A stretch of DNA of 64,000 bases from Elmis aenea (lineage: Eukaryota; Arthropoda; Insecta; Coleoptera; Elmidae), in assembly GCA_947652605.1 (NCBI GenBank), contig OX393580.1:16574159-16638158 (forward strand). Direction: 5' to 3'. The notes below the pieces were generated by a model that did no database searches, was not told the origin of the DNA, and saw nothing but the letters and a program-made list of their open reading frames with translations. Positions within the stretch are counted from its first letter, which is position 1. Every line of letters starts with the position of its first letter. Positions 46,420 through 57,032 of this stretch are shown in pieces. The translations under genes were made by a program, and so were the position numbers.

Positions 46420-47880
46420 ATAAAATTGTTATTTAATGAGCTGTAAAAAATATTTTTAGTCGGTTTCTGAACTACTTTGTAATTGTAATACATGTAGTAG
46501 ACATTGTTAAACAATTTTACAAACAATTAAGCTATATGCAACATTTTTAAAATCTTGACAAGAATAGTTCGTATGGTATATGCAGGGTGTTTCTTAAATA
46601 TTGCGAAAAAATTCGGGTAGAGATTCTTTATCAAGAATTAAGGCGGGTCTTTTAAATAAAATTTTTTCTTAGACGTCTCCTTTCATAGTTACACCCCCCT
46701 AAAGAGGAGCGGTAAATTTAGGTTTTTATTTTATTTCTCAAATTTGGATAAATGTAGGAGAATGATATTAGGTAGATATTTTATACTCGTACTTATTAAA
46801 AGGTTTCGCATAGTAATATTTTTAATCATCTCCCACCTTCACAGGGAGCTGAAAAGTGCGACCACTGTTGGTTTTTTATCAGAAGTTTTTGGTGGGTTGA
46901 AATTTTGCAATTAAAAGATTTTCGTTTGAGAGCTTGATTTATTTAGAAACTTTCTTTATTCTTTAGTTTTTCTGGTGAAACTTACATTTTTTGAGTAAAA
47001 AATAAAATAAGTATACATGAACTATCAAATTTCCAATATAAAACGAATCATTTTGGTGGTTACCATGGTTTGTTTATGGTCATGGTCGGTAGAAGTGACG
47101 GGTGTAATTCATTTTGACATTTACGCCTGTACAACGCTAAGACGCCTGTCAATTCTACCCAATATGAACATAAACAAAGCATGGCGACCACCAAAATGAA
47201 TCGTTTTATATTGGAAATTTGATGGTTCATGTTTACTTATTTTATTTTTTACTCAAAACCTCTAGGTTTTACGATAAAAACTAAACACTAAAAAGGCTTC
47301 TAAATAATTCAAGCTTTCAAACAAAAATCACTTAATTGCAAAATTTCAACCCACCGTGAAGTTTTAATAAAAAAACCAACAGGGCTCGCACTCTTCAGCC
47401 CCCTGTGAAGGTGGGAAATGATTAAAGAGAAATAAATAAAAACCTAATTTTACCGCTCCCCTTTAGGGGGGTGTATCTCTAAGGAAAACATTTTATATGA
47501 AAGACCCCCCTTAGTTTTTGATAAGCAATCGTCGCCCGAATTTTTTCGCAATATTTAAGAAACACCCTGTATACCCTTGGCAAATTATTAAAAACTTTGA
47601 TGAGCTGTAAAAAATATTTTTAGTCGGTTTCTAAACAACTTTGTAGTTGTAATACATTGAGTATATATTGGTAAATAATTTTACAAATAATAAAGCTAAA
47701 TGCACAATTTGAGAAATAATGACGAGAGTAGTTCCAAGGGTATTATGCACTTGGCAAATGTTTAAAAACTTTCATGAGCTGCAAAAAATATTTATAAGCG
47801 GTTTCCAAACAACTTTGTAGTTGTTGATTATATAGCAGACAATATTAAACAAGTTTACAAACAACAAGTTTAAAAAAAAA
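46420..47880. repeat. ~175-bp satellite-like array, split by a foldback
   Basis: Monomers marked by ATGAGCTGTAAAAAATATTT start at about 46436, 47598 and 47773 (175 bp between the last two). They continue GTCGGTTTCTAAACAACTTT, then TTTACAAACAA. Once the foldback at 46583-47569 is removed the first and second units are adjacent. Similar to the array at 12.6-15.2 kb. Confidence 0.72.
46583..47569. mobile_element. Foldback element, family E copy 3
   Basis: Starts CAGGGTGTTTCTTAAATATT and ends AAGAAACACCCTG. The arms match copy 2 through the ATTCGGGTAGAGATTC, CTCCCACCTTCACAGGG and GGTTACCATGGTTTG blocks, and the central GGTAGAAGTGACGGG pair. The right arm lacks about 60 bp near 47430. It sits inside a satellite monomer, whose intact form (TAGTTCCAAGGGTATTATGC at 47728) gives an approximate empty site with a TAT/TATA overlap. 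Confidence 0.87.
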
Positions 47881-48176
47881 TGTTTTAGTTTACAAAAATT
47901 TTCAGCTTTTGTAGTAAATATATTCTAAGCCACATTAATTTAAGATCAACATGACTAGACGACTGTGATATAATATTTAATATCTGTCCGGAAATTGATA
48001 TTAAAACGTTTGCGTGGGATGTTTTATTAACTCGTTTAAAAGAATAATTTAATTTTCATTTAACTTTCGTTTTTTTAATGTTGATTTATCGACCGATTTA
48101 AATCCGTATTAAAAATTACATTTCCATATAATTTTCATATCCCATTTTATAACTAAACAACTTTTATAATCTAGAT

Positions 48177-48575
48177 CAGGAATGGCAAATAGGATTTGAT
48201 CAGTGTGCCAAAATAACATAAAATTTAATATAAATTTTTCCCCGTGCCAACAACGTATTCAACACGGGTTAGGTTAGACCGCTGGTGACTTTTCCAAAAA
48301 AAACTTGTTAGGTTAGACCGCTGGTGACTTTTCCAAAAAAAAAACTAGTTGGGTTAGACCGCTGGTGACTTTTCCAAAAATACTAGTTAGGTTAGACCGC
48401 TGATGACTTTTTTAACACAGAAAAAGATACTTAGCGTACTAATTAAAAATAAACAAAAAGTGTCAAAAAAGTTTAAAATTTTAAAAACAAATTTATTCAT
48501 ACAATTCTTTAGGATGCCATCGAAAATCTCTCGCGTGCCAACTTTGGCACGCGTGCCACCTATTTGCCATCCCTG
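48177..48575. mobile_element. 399-bp hAT MITE carrying a 39-bp minisatellite
   Basis: The ends CAGGAATGGCAAATAGG and CAGGGATGGCAAATAGG (minus strand) are flanked by the exact 8-bp duplication ATCTAGAT (48169-48176 and 48576-48583). The right end has a GGCACGCGTGCC palindrome. Four tandem units occupy the interior. No coding capacity. Confidence 0.92.
48265..48415. repeat. Four-unit 38-41 bp minisatellite
   Basis: GTTAGACCGCTGGTGACTTT recurs with GTTAGACC at 48273, 48312, 48353 and 48391. Intervals are 39, 41 and 38 bp, varying through the A-run that separates units. Confidence 0.93.
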
Positions 48576-48583
48576 ATCTAGAT

Positions 48584-49692
48584 CAATATCGCAGCGTGTT
48601 TACTAGATATAAATCAACAAATATCAGCTTATGTTTGATTATCATGCTATATAATTTGTGGACCAACCGATAGATTTATGCGATACAAAACTATTTTGCT
48701 CTCAAATGTTGATTAATACTATAATATCTATTATATGCTTAAAATTGCATTGTTTAATAATAATTTGGCTAAATAAAACACATTTTCAGTTGAAATTTGT
48801 ACGAATGTAAGCTTAATTTTTAAATATTCCTAGAATTTTGAACCGAATAAATTCTTAACCAAAAGCTGTGAAAATTATTAGAAAGAATGTTTTAGAATTA
48901 CTTTGTAGTACAGTTTCAGACAATTTCACCACAATCTTAATTAAGGCACGGGCGCCATTAGTACCTGCAGCGGTAATGTGGTGCTAAAAATGATCATTAA
49001 ACATCTTGAAGTAGTTTGCATGAAAATTACAAACAAAAAAGGAGCGAGTTTGAAACAATACACAATTTCGCTCGCACTAAACCACCGACGAAGCCCAGTA
49101 CTTAGCTGTGGAGGTGCAATTTATCACTCGAAGATGCAGCAACACAGAAAGAAACAGATTCCGACAATCGATATTCCCCAAGTATCCTCTAAAATGTTTT
49201 ACATCCCCCTGTTGCAACACAATTTCTGTAGCACGAACTTCCGGCGTTTAAAAACTTTTTCATATCCGGATATTTACGTTTCAAATCGTAAAACATGGCT
49301 GGATGTAAAGAGGAATGTCTATTTGAGTTGTTTAAAATATCTTATTTCAACTTCCATTATCTCTAATGCATTCTGTTGAGAGCAATATGCAAACAGAAAT
49401 ACGCCGGAATCGGTTCGCGTGTTGTATGCATTTTATTCTATTTTCAGGACATGCTTTATATATTCTGACAACAGATTAAGACCTTTTCATCGAGTATATA
49501 ACGTTTCCACGATCGTATTTGTTGTATGAACAGTGTAATTTTCGAATATAATGTTATAAAAATGAGTATTTAGTATGCAAAGGCGATATTTTAATATTTT
49601 AAAATATCCATCACTTTTCTGTTTTGGTTAGTAGAACACATCAAAAGATAACTTAGCTCAATTATTATTCACTGATCTTTTTCATAGATCTA
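48584..49692. other. Spacer with one 133-codon open frame of unknown meaning
   Basis: The frame 48978-49379 (plus) is the longest non-repeat frame in this part, in a locally less AT-rich stretch (48955-49260). I recognise no domain, and codon choice does not look coding. It may be chance, a UTR or unannotated sequence. Confidence 0.3.
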
Positions 49693-50228
49693 GGAACATT
49701 CTACGCCTACAATTCTTCGCCCACAATTCTTCGCCCCACAATTCGTCGCCCACATTTCTTCGCCTACACAATTCTTCGCCGCCACAATTTTTCGCCGCAT
49801 ACAAGCATATCACAAATTTTATTTGTAAATGTGATTGTTTGTATTTATAACGTAATTTTTGCAGATTATTTTACATAAGCTTAAAGTTGTTTCTTGTATG
49901 TTAATATTTCTTCTTTTAATATTATGTTTAAAAATTGCTACATAAATAGCGTATGTTGTGATTTTTTAACTTGTTTATGTTATTATAGCATGAATAAAAA
50001 TTAAACTAAACTTACCGAACCTAACCTAATGTAAAATAATCTGTAAAAATTACGTTATACATAAAAATAATCACATTTACAAATAAAATTTGTGATACGC
50101 TTGTTTGCGGCGAAAAATTGTTGCGACAAAGAATTGTGGCGGTGGAGAATTGTGTAGGCGAAGAAAATTGGGCGAAGAATTGTGGAGGCGAGAATTGGCG
50201 GCGAAGAATTGTGGGTGAAGAATGTTCC
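49693..50228. mobile_element. Foldback element with 15-bp GGCGAAGAATTGTGG repeat ends
   Basis: Both arms begin GGAACATTCT, then carry about six tandem variants of the 15-16 bp word GGCGAAGAATTGTGG (inverted on the left as CCACAATTCTTCGCC). They continue through CAAATTTTATTTGTAAATGT to a short unpaired centre. Terminal short tandem repeats are the classic layout of Drosophila FB foldback elements. No target duplication found. The 111-codon minus frame 50021-50356 is repeat-derived. Confidence 0.82.
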
Positions 50229-50549
50229 GGACACGCTTTTTCATAAAGGATCTTTGTAGAAAAATGCTTGGCCGATCTTATTTGTTTATTAATAAGTTTT
50301 CTACCGTAGAATACACTCGAGTCTCGAAACTGGTCTAGCACTTTTACAAGAGACACTTCACCGAAAAAAGTTATTTCTCATTGTTATTGTGGTTTACAAT
50401 AAAAGTCCTATTGTGTTAAATAATTTATTTTAATTGGTAATAATTCTTTATCAAGATTTTCATTAATCAAAAAAACAGTATCAGAATATATTCTTTGTGT
50501 TGCCTGTGTATACGTCAATTTGTTTGTTACTATATGTTTTTGTTTGCAG

Positions 50550-50681
50550 GTGACGGATCCCAATCCGAAGACATCGAAGATCATTGCGAAGTCCAGTCCG
50601 ATCAGGAAGAGGGTAAAGAAGAAGCCGAAAAAACTAACCAAAGCCAACAAACGACGCCCACAACACCACCTGCTGATAGTG
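50550..50681 (+). CDS. Possible internal exon (132 bp) of an unidentified gene
   Basis: A pyrimidine-rich tract, TTTTTGTTTGCAG, precedes 50550 and a donor-like GGTTAGT follows at 50681-50687. The 132-bp interval is a multiple of three and is open in two frames. One frame encodes an acidic, low-complexity peptide containing SEDIEDHCEVQSDQEEGKEE then a QTTPTTPP tail. The other is very basic (KRVKKKPKKLTKANKRR). The segment is clearly more GC-rich than its surroundings and has no repeat copy in the window, unlike nearly every other open stretch here. I do not recognise the protein. It could be a cassette exon in a long gene whose other exons lie outside, or coincidence. Confidence 0.4.
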
Positions 50682-50687
50682 GTTAGT

Positions 50688-52247
50688 AATAAAAAGCTCA
50701 ATTTGTCGATTCATTAACGTTACTGTACAGAGATTGGGTAAATAATAGTTATAGGCACTAATTTTTATACAAAAATGCGGCAGAATTTATTATAGTAAAA
50801 TTTTAATTTTAATATAGCTAAAAACTTTAGCATAATTGTGATACATTTCAATGAAAATTTACTGCAAACTGCTGTCATACATCTTCGTAGTCTTAATCCT
50901 GCAAACATTTATCTTCTGGTGTTATGCAAAAGAATAAAATAGCTTTTTTAGCCTTTCCACATTAAAAAATCACCATGTTACCTCGGATTCCATACACAAT
51001 TAATTCCATACACAATTAATTCCATACCAAAGTTTCTGTATCTCAAATTCATTAGCATTAATTATGAAGGGAGTTCGAGAGAGGATTTAATACTTTAATC
51101 CTTGGTAAATATATAACTTTGATACTTCGTGTCGCTCTAGAACGCCTACACTTCGCGTGATAATATTTTATTTATACATAATACGCTTTATTGTGAAAAC
51201 AAAATAATCTTTTGCATAAAATTATACATCAACAGCGCTGTTATTTATACGCTCTTAAATAATTATCGTATTGTTATTTTTTATACTCGGGTAGTCCAAT
51301 CGTGGTCCTTTTTTTGTCTAGATTTTTCCCTTAATAGCAGTTTTAGGGCTACATTTAAATTTTGCTGTATTGGGTGGGTGTATTGATATGATGACGATGC
51401 GGTCCCCAAAGTCTGCTAAATCGTGTTAAAGTCACGTTATGCCAACAGATTGTAATTACAATACGTAATTTTGCTTGCCCAGTTATATAAGTAAACATGC
51501 ATCAGCGAATGTTGTTGAACTAAAAGTAAGGTCAGTTCTTTTGCTTAGCGTAAACGTCCCCATTTTCACTAAAATTGCCATTTAGCCAAGTCATCTTTTC
51601 ATTTACGTACACATTTTTGGGAATGACTGTTGAGTGTAGTCAAGAACATTTTCATTTTAAACGTTTTCTGCTACATGAACATCCTGAAATTACTTTACAA
51701 AGTAATTTTAGAACAGATAAACATTTTTATTTAAATTTCTGTATACTTGCCCCTTGAACATTTACACAAATTCTTAAAGTATTCAGAAGTGTTCAGATCA
51801 CTTCGAAGTTTGTTTCTTTCCGCTAATACTCGTACAATGCTGTAGAAATAAAAATATTTATATATTCTTACGTCTAAATCTACTGTCTGCATAAACTTCT
51901 ATAATCCCACTACGAGGAACATTATGTTGAAATATTAAAATACGAAAGGAAACGCTACGAACGTCGAAAACAGCAAAACGAGATCATTAAAGCTCCAATA
52001 ATGCTTTTATAAAAAGTGTTTTGCGATGTAAGTTCTTGAAAACGAATCAACTATCGTATTTCATCGCGAGTTCTTTGCGTACTTGAAGTAGAATTGCAAT
52101 TGTTATTTCATACTTTTTAAGTTGCTTATGCCCGGTTTCTCACACATCTCAAGATCGAACCTATATAAGCCCGCCTTATATTTAAGGTCATCTCAAGATA
52201 CCAATGCGTTGCACAGAAAACATATTCCGGAATCTGTTAGACATCTC
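50688..52247. other. Spacer downstream of the possible exon
   Basis: A small tandem duplication of CCATACACAATTAATT lies at 50989-51025. Otherwise no repeats or recognised frames; if the exon is real this would be intron. Confidence 0.4.
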
Positions 52248-52440
52248 ACAAGGGAAGTACTCCGATAGTGACTCGCCGATTTTTATACAAATTTGCAGAA
52301 ACAAGTAACACATAAAATAATATATTTCTGCAATTTCAAAAGTTGCTTACGGGTACCGGAACCAGGAAAAAAATCGATTTGAAAATGGTTTTTTAGCGTA
52401 AATTCCTATGTATACCAATATAATTCACAGATCAGTCAGT

Positions 52441-52506
52441 AAGCCGGTAGCGCAAGCGGTAGAGTATTTGACTTGCGACAAGCCTTCCCAGGATCGATTC
52501 CCGACG
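52441..52506 (+). repeat. tRNA-like module, left arm
   Basis: GGTAGCGCAAGCGGTAGAGT resembles a D-arm and A-box. GACTTGCGACAAG could form an anticodon-like stem. GGATCGATTCC (52491-52501) matches the B-box except for one base. A-to-B spacing of 43 bases is tRNA-like. It is a tRNA-derived repeat rather than a functional tRNA, since the acceptor stem is not closed. Confidence 0.6.
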
Positions 52507-53241
52507 AAGACATTTAATTTTTTTTTGTTTGGTTATTTATACCGCTTAAATTTCATTTAACAATTTTTTACTACTACTAGAGAAGTGAAATCCTCTTCAT
52601 CTCCCATCAATAGCGATTGAAGATAATTAAATATATTGTCGGCTATATCTCTTTTCTTTTTGGTTATTTCACTTTGGTTGTAGGGAAAACAATTATTTAT
52701 TTTCTCGGTAAATAGTTTCATTATATTTATCACGTTTGCCATTTTAATATTATAACTAAACACAAGATACACTTGGGTTGTTGCACACGAACTGCAAATA
52801 TTCTAAAACTGTATGAGCCCTTATGACCATTCCTTAATATACCCCCCGAACGGTATTAACATGTTTTCGAACCCTGGATTATAATGGGATACAAGTTATA
52901 CAACCTAATTTAATTTTCCAAGAATTAATCCAGTCTAAATTCTGGAATTTGCCAAATAAACAGTTAACACTGTAATTTTGTAGTTATAAATATGTACAAT
53001 GAGACAAGTACGAAAGGTTGTTCTTATATTTTTCGCTTGAAGAAATTAATAATATTGACCTGTAAGTTTCAAATATGTTGATTTATTAAATAATTTGTAT
53101 ATATTTTTGACAAATGAAATATTTTATTTTACTTATTCTTTACTTTAATTTAATTCCTCTGATTTATCGTAAAAAATTGTTAAATGAAATTTAAGCGGTA
53201 GGTATTTATAAACAACCAAACAAACAAAAAATTAATAACTT

Positions 53242-53308
53242 CGTCGGGAATCGATCCTGGGATAGCTTGTTGCAAGTCAAGTACTCTACCGCTTGCGCTA
53301 CCGGCTTA
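53242..53308 (-). repeat. tRNA-like module, right arm (inverted copy)
   Basis: The mirror copy of the left-arm module, with B-box-like GGATCGATTCC at 53247-53257 and A-box-like TAGCGCAAGCGGT at 53288-53300 (both minus strand). The pair is convergent: both putative Pol III promoters point toward the loop. Confidence 0.6.
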
Positions 53309-53787
53309 CTGACTACTTTGTGAATTATATTGGTATACATACGAATTTACGCTAAAAAACCATTTTTAAATCGATTTTTTTCCTGGTTCCGGTACCCGTA
53401 AGCAACTTTTGAAATTGCAGAAATATATTATTTTATGTGTTACTTGTTTCTGCAAATTTGTATAAAAATCGGCGAGTCACTATCGGAGTACTTCCCTTGT
53501 CAGCTAAGTTAGAACTCGGTTTGGCAACGTTGCAAGAAGTCGACACATTTTAGCGGCAGATTGAAATGGCTAATTTTCATTGGCCATTTACATCACAGCT
53601 GTTAAAACGGCTCCCTGTGACATCTTGTTGTTGCTATCAGCTGTTAGTCACATATAAAGTTACAGTTCGGTGTTTATTATTTTATTTTGTGTTGAAATGG
53701 CGGAAAAAAAAGAATAAATTATACCATGGAGGAAAAACAATTATTAGTTAGCTTGGTGGAAGAAAATAAATAAATAGATTATGTATA

Positions 53788-54711
53788 CAGGGTGTTTGAA
53801 ATTCGAGTTTAAGCATGGGGTTCTCGCTTATTATAATAGCTAGAGTATAGGTTTAAATTTGGCAAAGCTGCTAAATTTGGTGCTTATTAATAATCCAAAG
53901 AGAAATTGGAAATATCTCAGACGGTGTCCGAGAAAATTAGGAAAAACTGGAAAATACGATTTTTGAAAATCGTCTATAACTCCTTTGGAGTATGAAATAT
54001 TTCAAATGTGTAAAAACATTGCCGAAGCAACTTTTTAAGCCGAATCGGATGGTAGTCACAAATGTTTCTTAGATCGATTCGTTTTTGTTTTTATGACAAC
54101 CAACTTTGTTTTTGCTTATGGGCGCAAGTTTTGCTATTTACATTATCAAATAGCATTTATTTTTCTAAATCCATTGATGTATCACACATGGTATTTTACT
54201 TTTTCTTTTATTGTCAAATTTCAAAAAATACGTTTTATACAATAACCATTATAAATCAGGTTGGCCGGTCATTGTAGCTTATGTTGTTTCCATGACAACC
54301 GATCAACAATCTAAAAGTTTTAAAGGCCTGTTAGTCGTAAAAATGAACTTTAATAACGAAGAAAAACGCGATATGCTGCCCATCAGAAAAAACAAAGTTG
54401 GTTGTCTAAAACAAAAACGAATCGACCTAGGAAAAATTTGTGACCACCAACCGATTTGGCTTAAAAAGTTGCTTGGGCAACTTTTTTACACATTTAAAAT
54501 ATTTCAAACTCCAAAGGAGTTATAAACGATTTTTAAAAATCGTATTTTCCAGTTTTTCCTAATTTTTTCGGATACTGTTTGAGATATTTCCAATTTCTCT
54601 TTGGATTATTAATGAGCACCAAATTTAGCAACTTTGCCAAATTTAAACCTATACTCTAGCTATTATAATAAGCGAGATCCCCATGCTTAAACTCGAATTT
54701 CAAACACCCTG
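53788..54711. mobile_element. Foldback element, family I (AAATTCGAGTTTAAGCATGG)
   Basis: Starts CAGGGTGTTTGAAATTCGAG and ends with its mirror. The arms pair for ~300 bp (CTCGCTTATTATAATAGCTA, AATCCAAAGAGAAATTGGAA, AACTCCTTTGGAGT), then AACAAAGTTGGTTGTC near the centre. The ATCTCG-type motif falls at position 34 from both ends (53821, 54678). The 104-codon frame 54211-54525 is arm and loop sequence. Confidence 0.87.
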
Positions 54712-55257
54712 TATACTCCAATTGAGGTTCAATTTGATCTAAGATCACAAATAACTGTTTCTTTTGTGAGGCGAAAACGCATAAAAAAACGATCGTATTC
54801 GAAATCCGTAAATGGATTTGCGCGAACAAATCGCCTTCGAGGAATTACAGGGTCGTACAAGTCATCATCTGCATCATCTATCATATTTATAAAGTCAATG
54901 TCCATATTTAAACTTAAACCACAATTTAAACTAACACTTAACTACAAACAAAGTATATACAAGATACTTTTAGGTTATGTACTCCAGCTCAAGTTCTAGT
55001 AAACAGCGACTCAAGATGTGAGCTCAGCTCAAGTCGAATATGTTCTTAAAATTGCTTGGTGCAACACTTTATACCGTTAAGGCGAACTTAAGATTCAGCT
55101 AGATCTTAAGATGTGTCGGAGAAACCGGTCATTACCTATTGAGCTAGAATCAAAAACGAAATATTGTGGTCTTATCACAGTCTACATTTCTCTATCCTTT
55201 TCATAAATCTCTTTTCTTGAGTCTGTAACCTTTGCTCCTGCGTATTATGAGGATGTA
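54712..55257. other. Spacer, nothing recognised
   Basis: A 77-codon frame at 54766-54999 starts with an arginine- and lysine-rich run but resembles no known family. Confidence 0.35.
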
Positions 55258-55998
55258 CAGGGTGGCCTATTTTCGATGCCCATACAGGGTATCTCAGTTA
55301 TTATCAGAGTTATTAGAAAAAAACTAAGTACGTAGTTTCGATTTATTTTTTCGAGAGAAATTCATTGCCGTAAACAGATTTTTGATATCCTTTTTAATTT
55401 TCGAAATATAGCCAAAAACCGATTTTTGTCAATATTCAAAAAAATTAAATATTCGCTTAAACGAAAAGATACAGGAAAACATTTAAAAGACATTTTTGGA
55501 ATGGTTTTTAGTCCTTAATAAGATAGCGATGTTCAATTGTTTCTTACTCATATCAATACCGATATATTACACCTAACATTCTTATTTTAAAGGCAACCAT
55601 AAGCAAATTATATATTTTTTAAAAGCGCAAAATATAAGCTCTCTATTCATATCAAAGCCAACTATGGTAGCCATTTAAAATAAGAAAGTTAGGTGTAATA
55701 TATCAATATTTGTATGAGTAAAAAAATTGAACATCGCTATCTTAAGCACAAAAAAACATGCTAAAAATGTCTTCACAGTTTTTCTCTATCTTTTTGTTTA
55801 AGCGAGATATTTAGCATTTTTAAAAAGTGCCAAAAATCGGTTTTTGGCTACATTTCGAAAATTAAAAAAGACATCAAAAATCTGTTTACGGCAATGAATT
55901 TCTCTCGAAAAAATAAATCGAGACTACGTACCTAGTTTTTTTCTATCTCTGATAATAACCGAGATACCCTGTATGGGCATCGAAAATAGACCACCGTG
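55258..55998. mobile_element. Foldback element, family J (TTTTCGATGCCCATACAGGG)
   Basis: Starts CAGGGTGGCCTATTTTCGAT; the right end is CACCGTG. The arms pair for ~320 bp (GAAATTCATTGCCGTAAACA, TTTTTGGCTATATTTCG-like block, GTTTAAGCGA), around a short centre. ATCTCA or ATCTCG lies at position 34 on both arms (55291, 55965). Confidence 0.87.
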
Positions 55999-57032
55999 TA
56001 CTTTGCATTTTACACCCTAGTTTTTGTTTCACTTTGAAATTCCCTCCTTAATTATCAAACATTTATTGGTAGCACAGTACAATTTGTCGCCGTGGTTCAA
56101 ATCATCTTTTAGTTGGTCATTATAATTCCTAAACATTTTAAACTAAATATTTATTGACAAAATCTACGTGCACGGAACTCCAGAAAGCATTGTACATAAA
56201 CCCTTCTGTTATCAGACCATTTAGTGCAAACAAAAAGCTATAAACGAATCGAAAACGCTTGTAATATTCTAATGCCCTGTTTTTCCCAGCGTGGCAGTAA
56301 ACTGCAACTCAAACAAAACTTGAAATGAGAATAGAGATTGCCATTCCGGCACAAGCTGGCGACGTAATCTTTATAATGCACTTAGCTCGACTCTTTCAGG
56401 GAATAAAAACGATTCAATTAACAGTCTTTTTCGATCGTAATTCGGACGATCGTAGAAAGCTCATCGAAACTTTTCGAATCATTGAATCGCTCGCTTAAAC
56501 AGAGGGCTCATTTATTAGTTTTATGAAAGGGTTTTAGGGTAATCGTGGCCCTACAAACAAAAATGCATGCATGGTTAAACAACACTACTTAAATTAAACT
56601 GTTGTCGTATAGTTTTAGGAATTGTTTAAATATTTTCCTGAGCCTTAATAAAAATTCCTGTTGCTTATGCAACACAAATAGGAATACATTTCGAATGTAC
56701 CTAATTAACAAACTAGACGATTTTATTAAAGTACTTTGAATAAACCTGCATATCTTGTGGTGTTCAAAATACCTGAACATTTTTTTTACATAACTTTTAA
56801 TATTTTTAATTCACATTTCAATATTTTATTTAACAATATTTATTGTACTTTAACTTAATATATTTCATTTCCTGTTGCCAACACACGTGCCAAAAACACC
56901 ATACTTTGCAATTTGCTACATGTGCAAGTCAATATGACCTGTTGATTTCACAATTAGTAAATTGCAAAGTTTGTGTGAAAAACCAATCTTGATTTCCGTT
57001 AGGAATATTTTTTATGTATTTTATAATGTAAA
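55999..57032. other. Spacer, nothing recognised
   Basis: No repeat, terminus or convincing frame; the 63-codon minus frame 56589-56780 has no recognisable motif. Confidence 0.4.

Larger units (their letters stand above)
52248..53500. mobile_element. Foldback element with a tRNA-like module in each arm
   Basis: The ends ACAAGGGAAGTACTCCGATA are exact mirrors. The arms pair for ~320 bp through GCTTACGGGTACCGGAACCA, TGGTTTTTTAGCG and the tRNA-like block to AAATTTCATTTAAC, around a loop of about 600 bp. The loop has a short minus frame (52557-52772) with no known motif. Unlike most foldbacks here the ends are not CAGGGTG. Confidence 0.85.

Noticed and set aside
48978..49379. 133-codon open frame as a gene
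   Set aside because: No domain, no coding-like codon pattern and no splice context; kept only as a note in the spacer entry.
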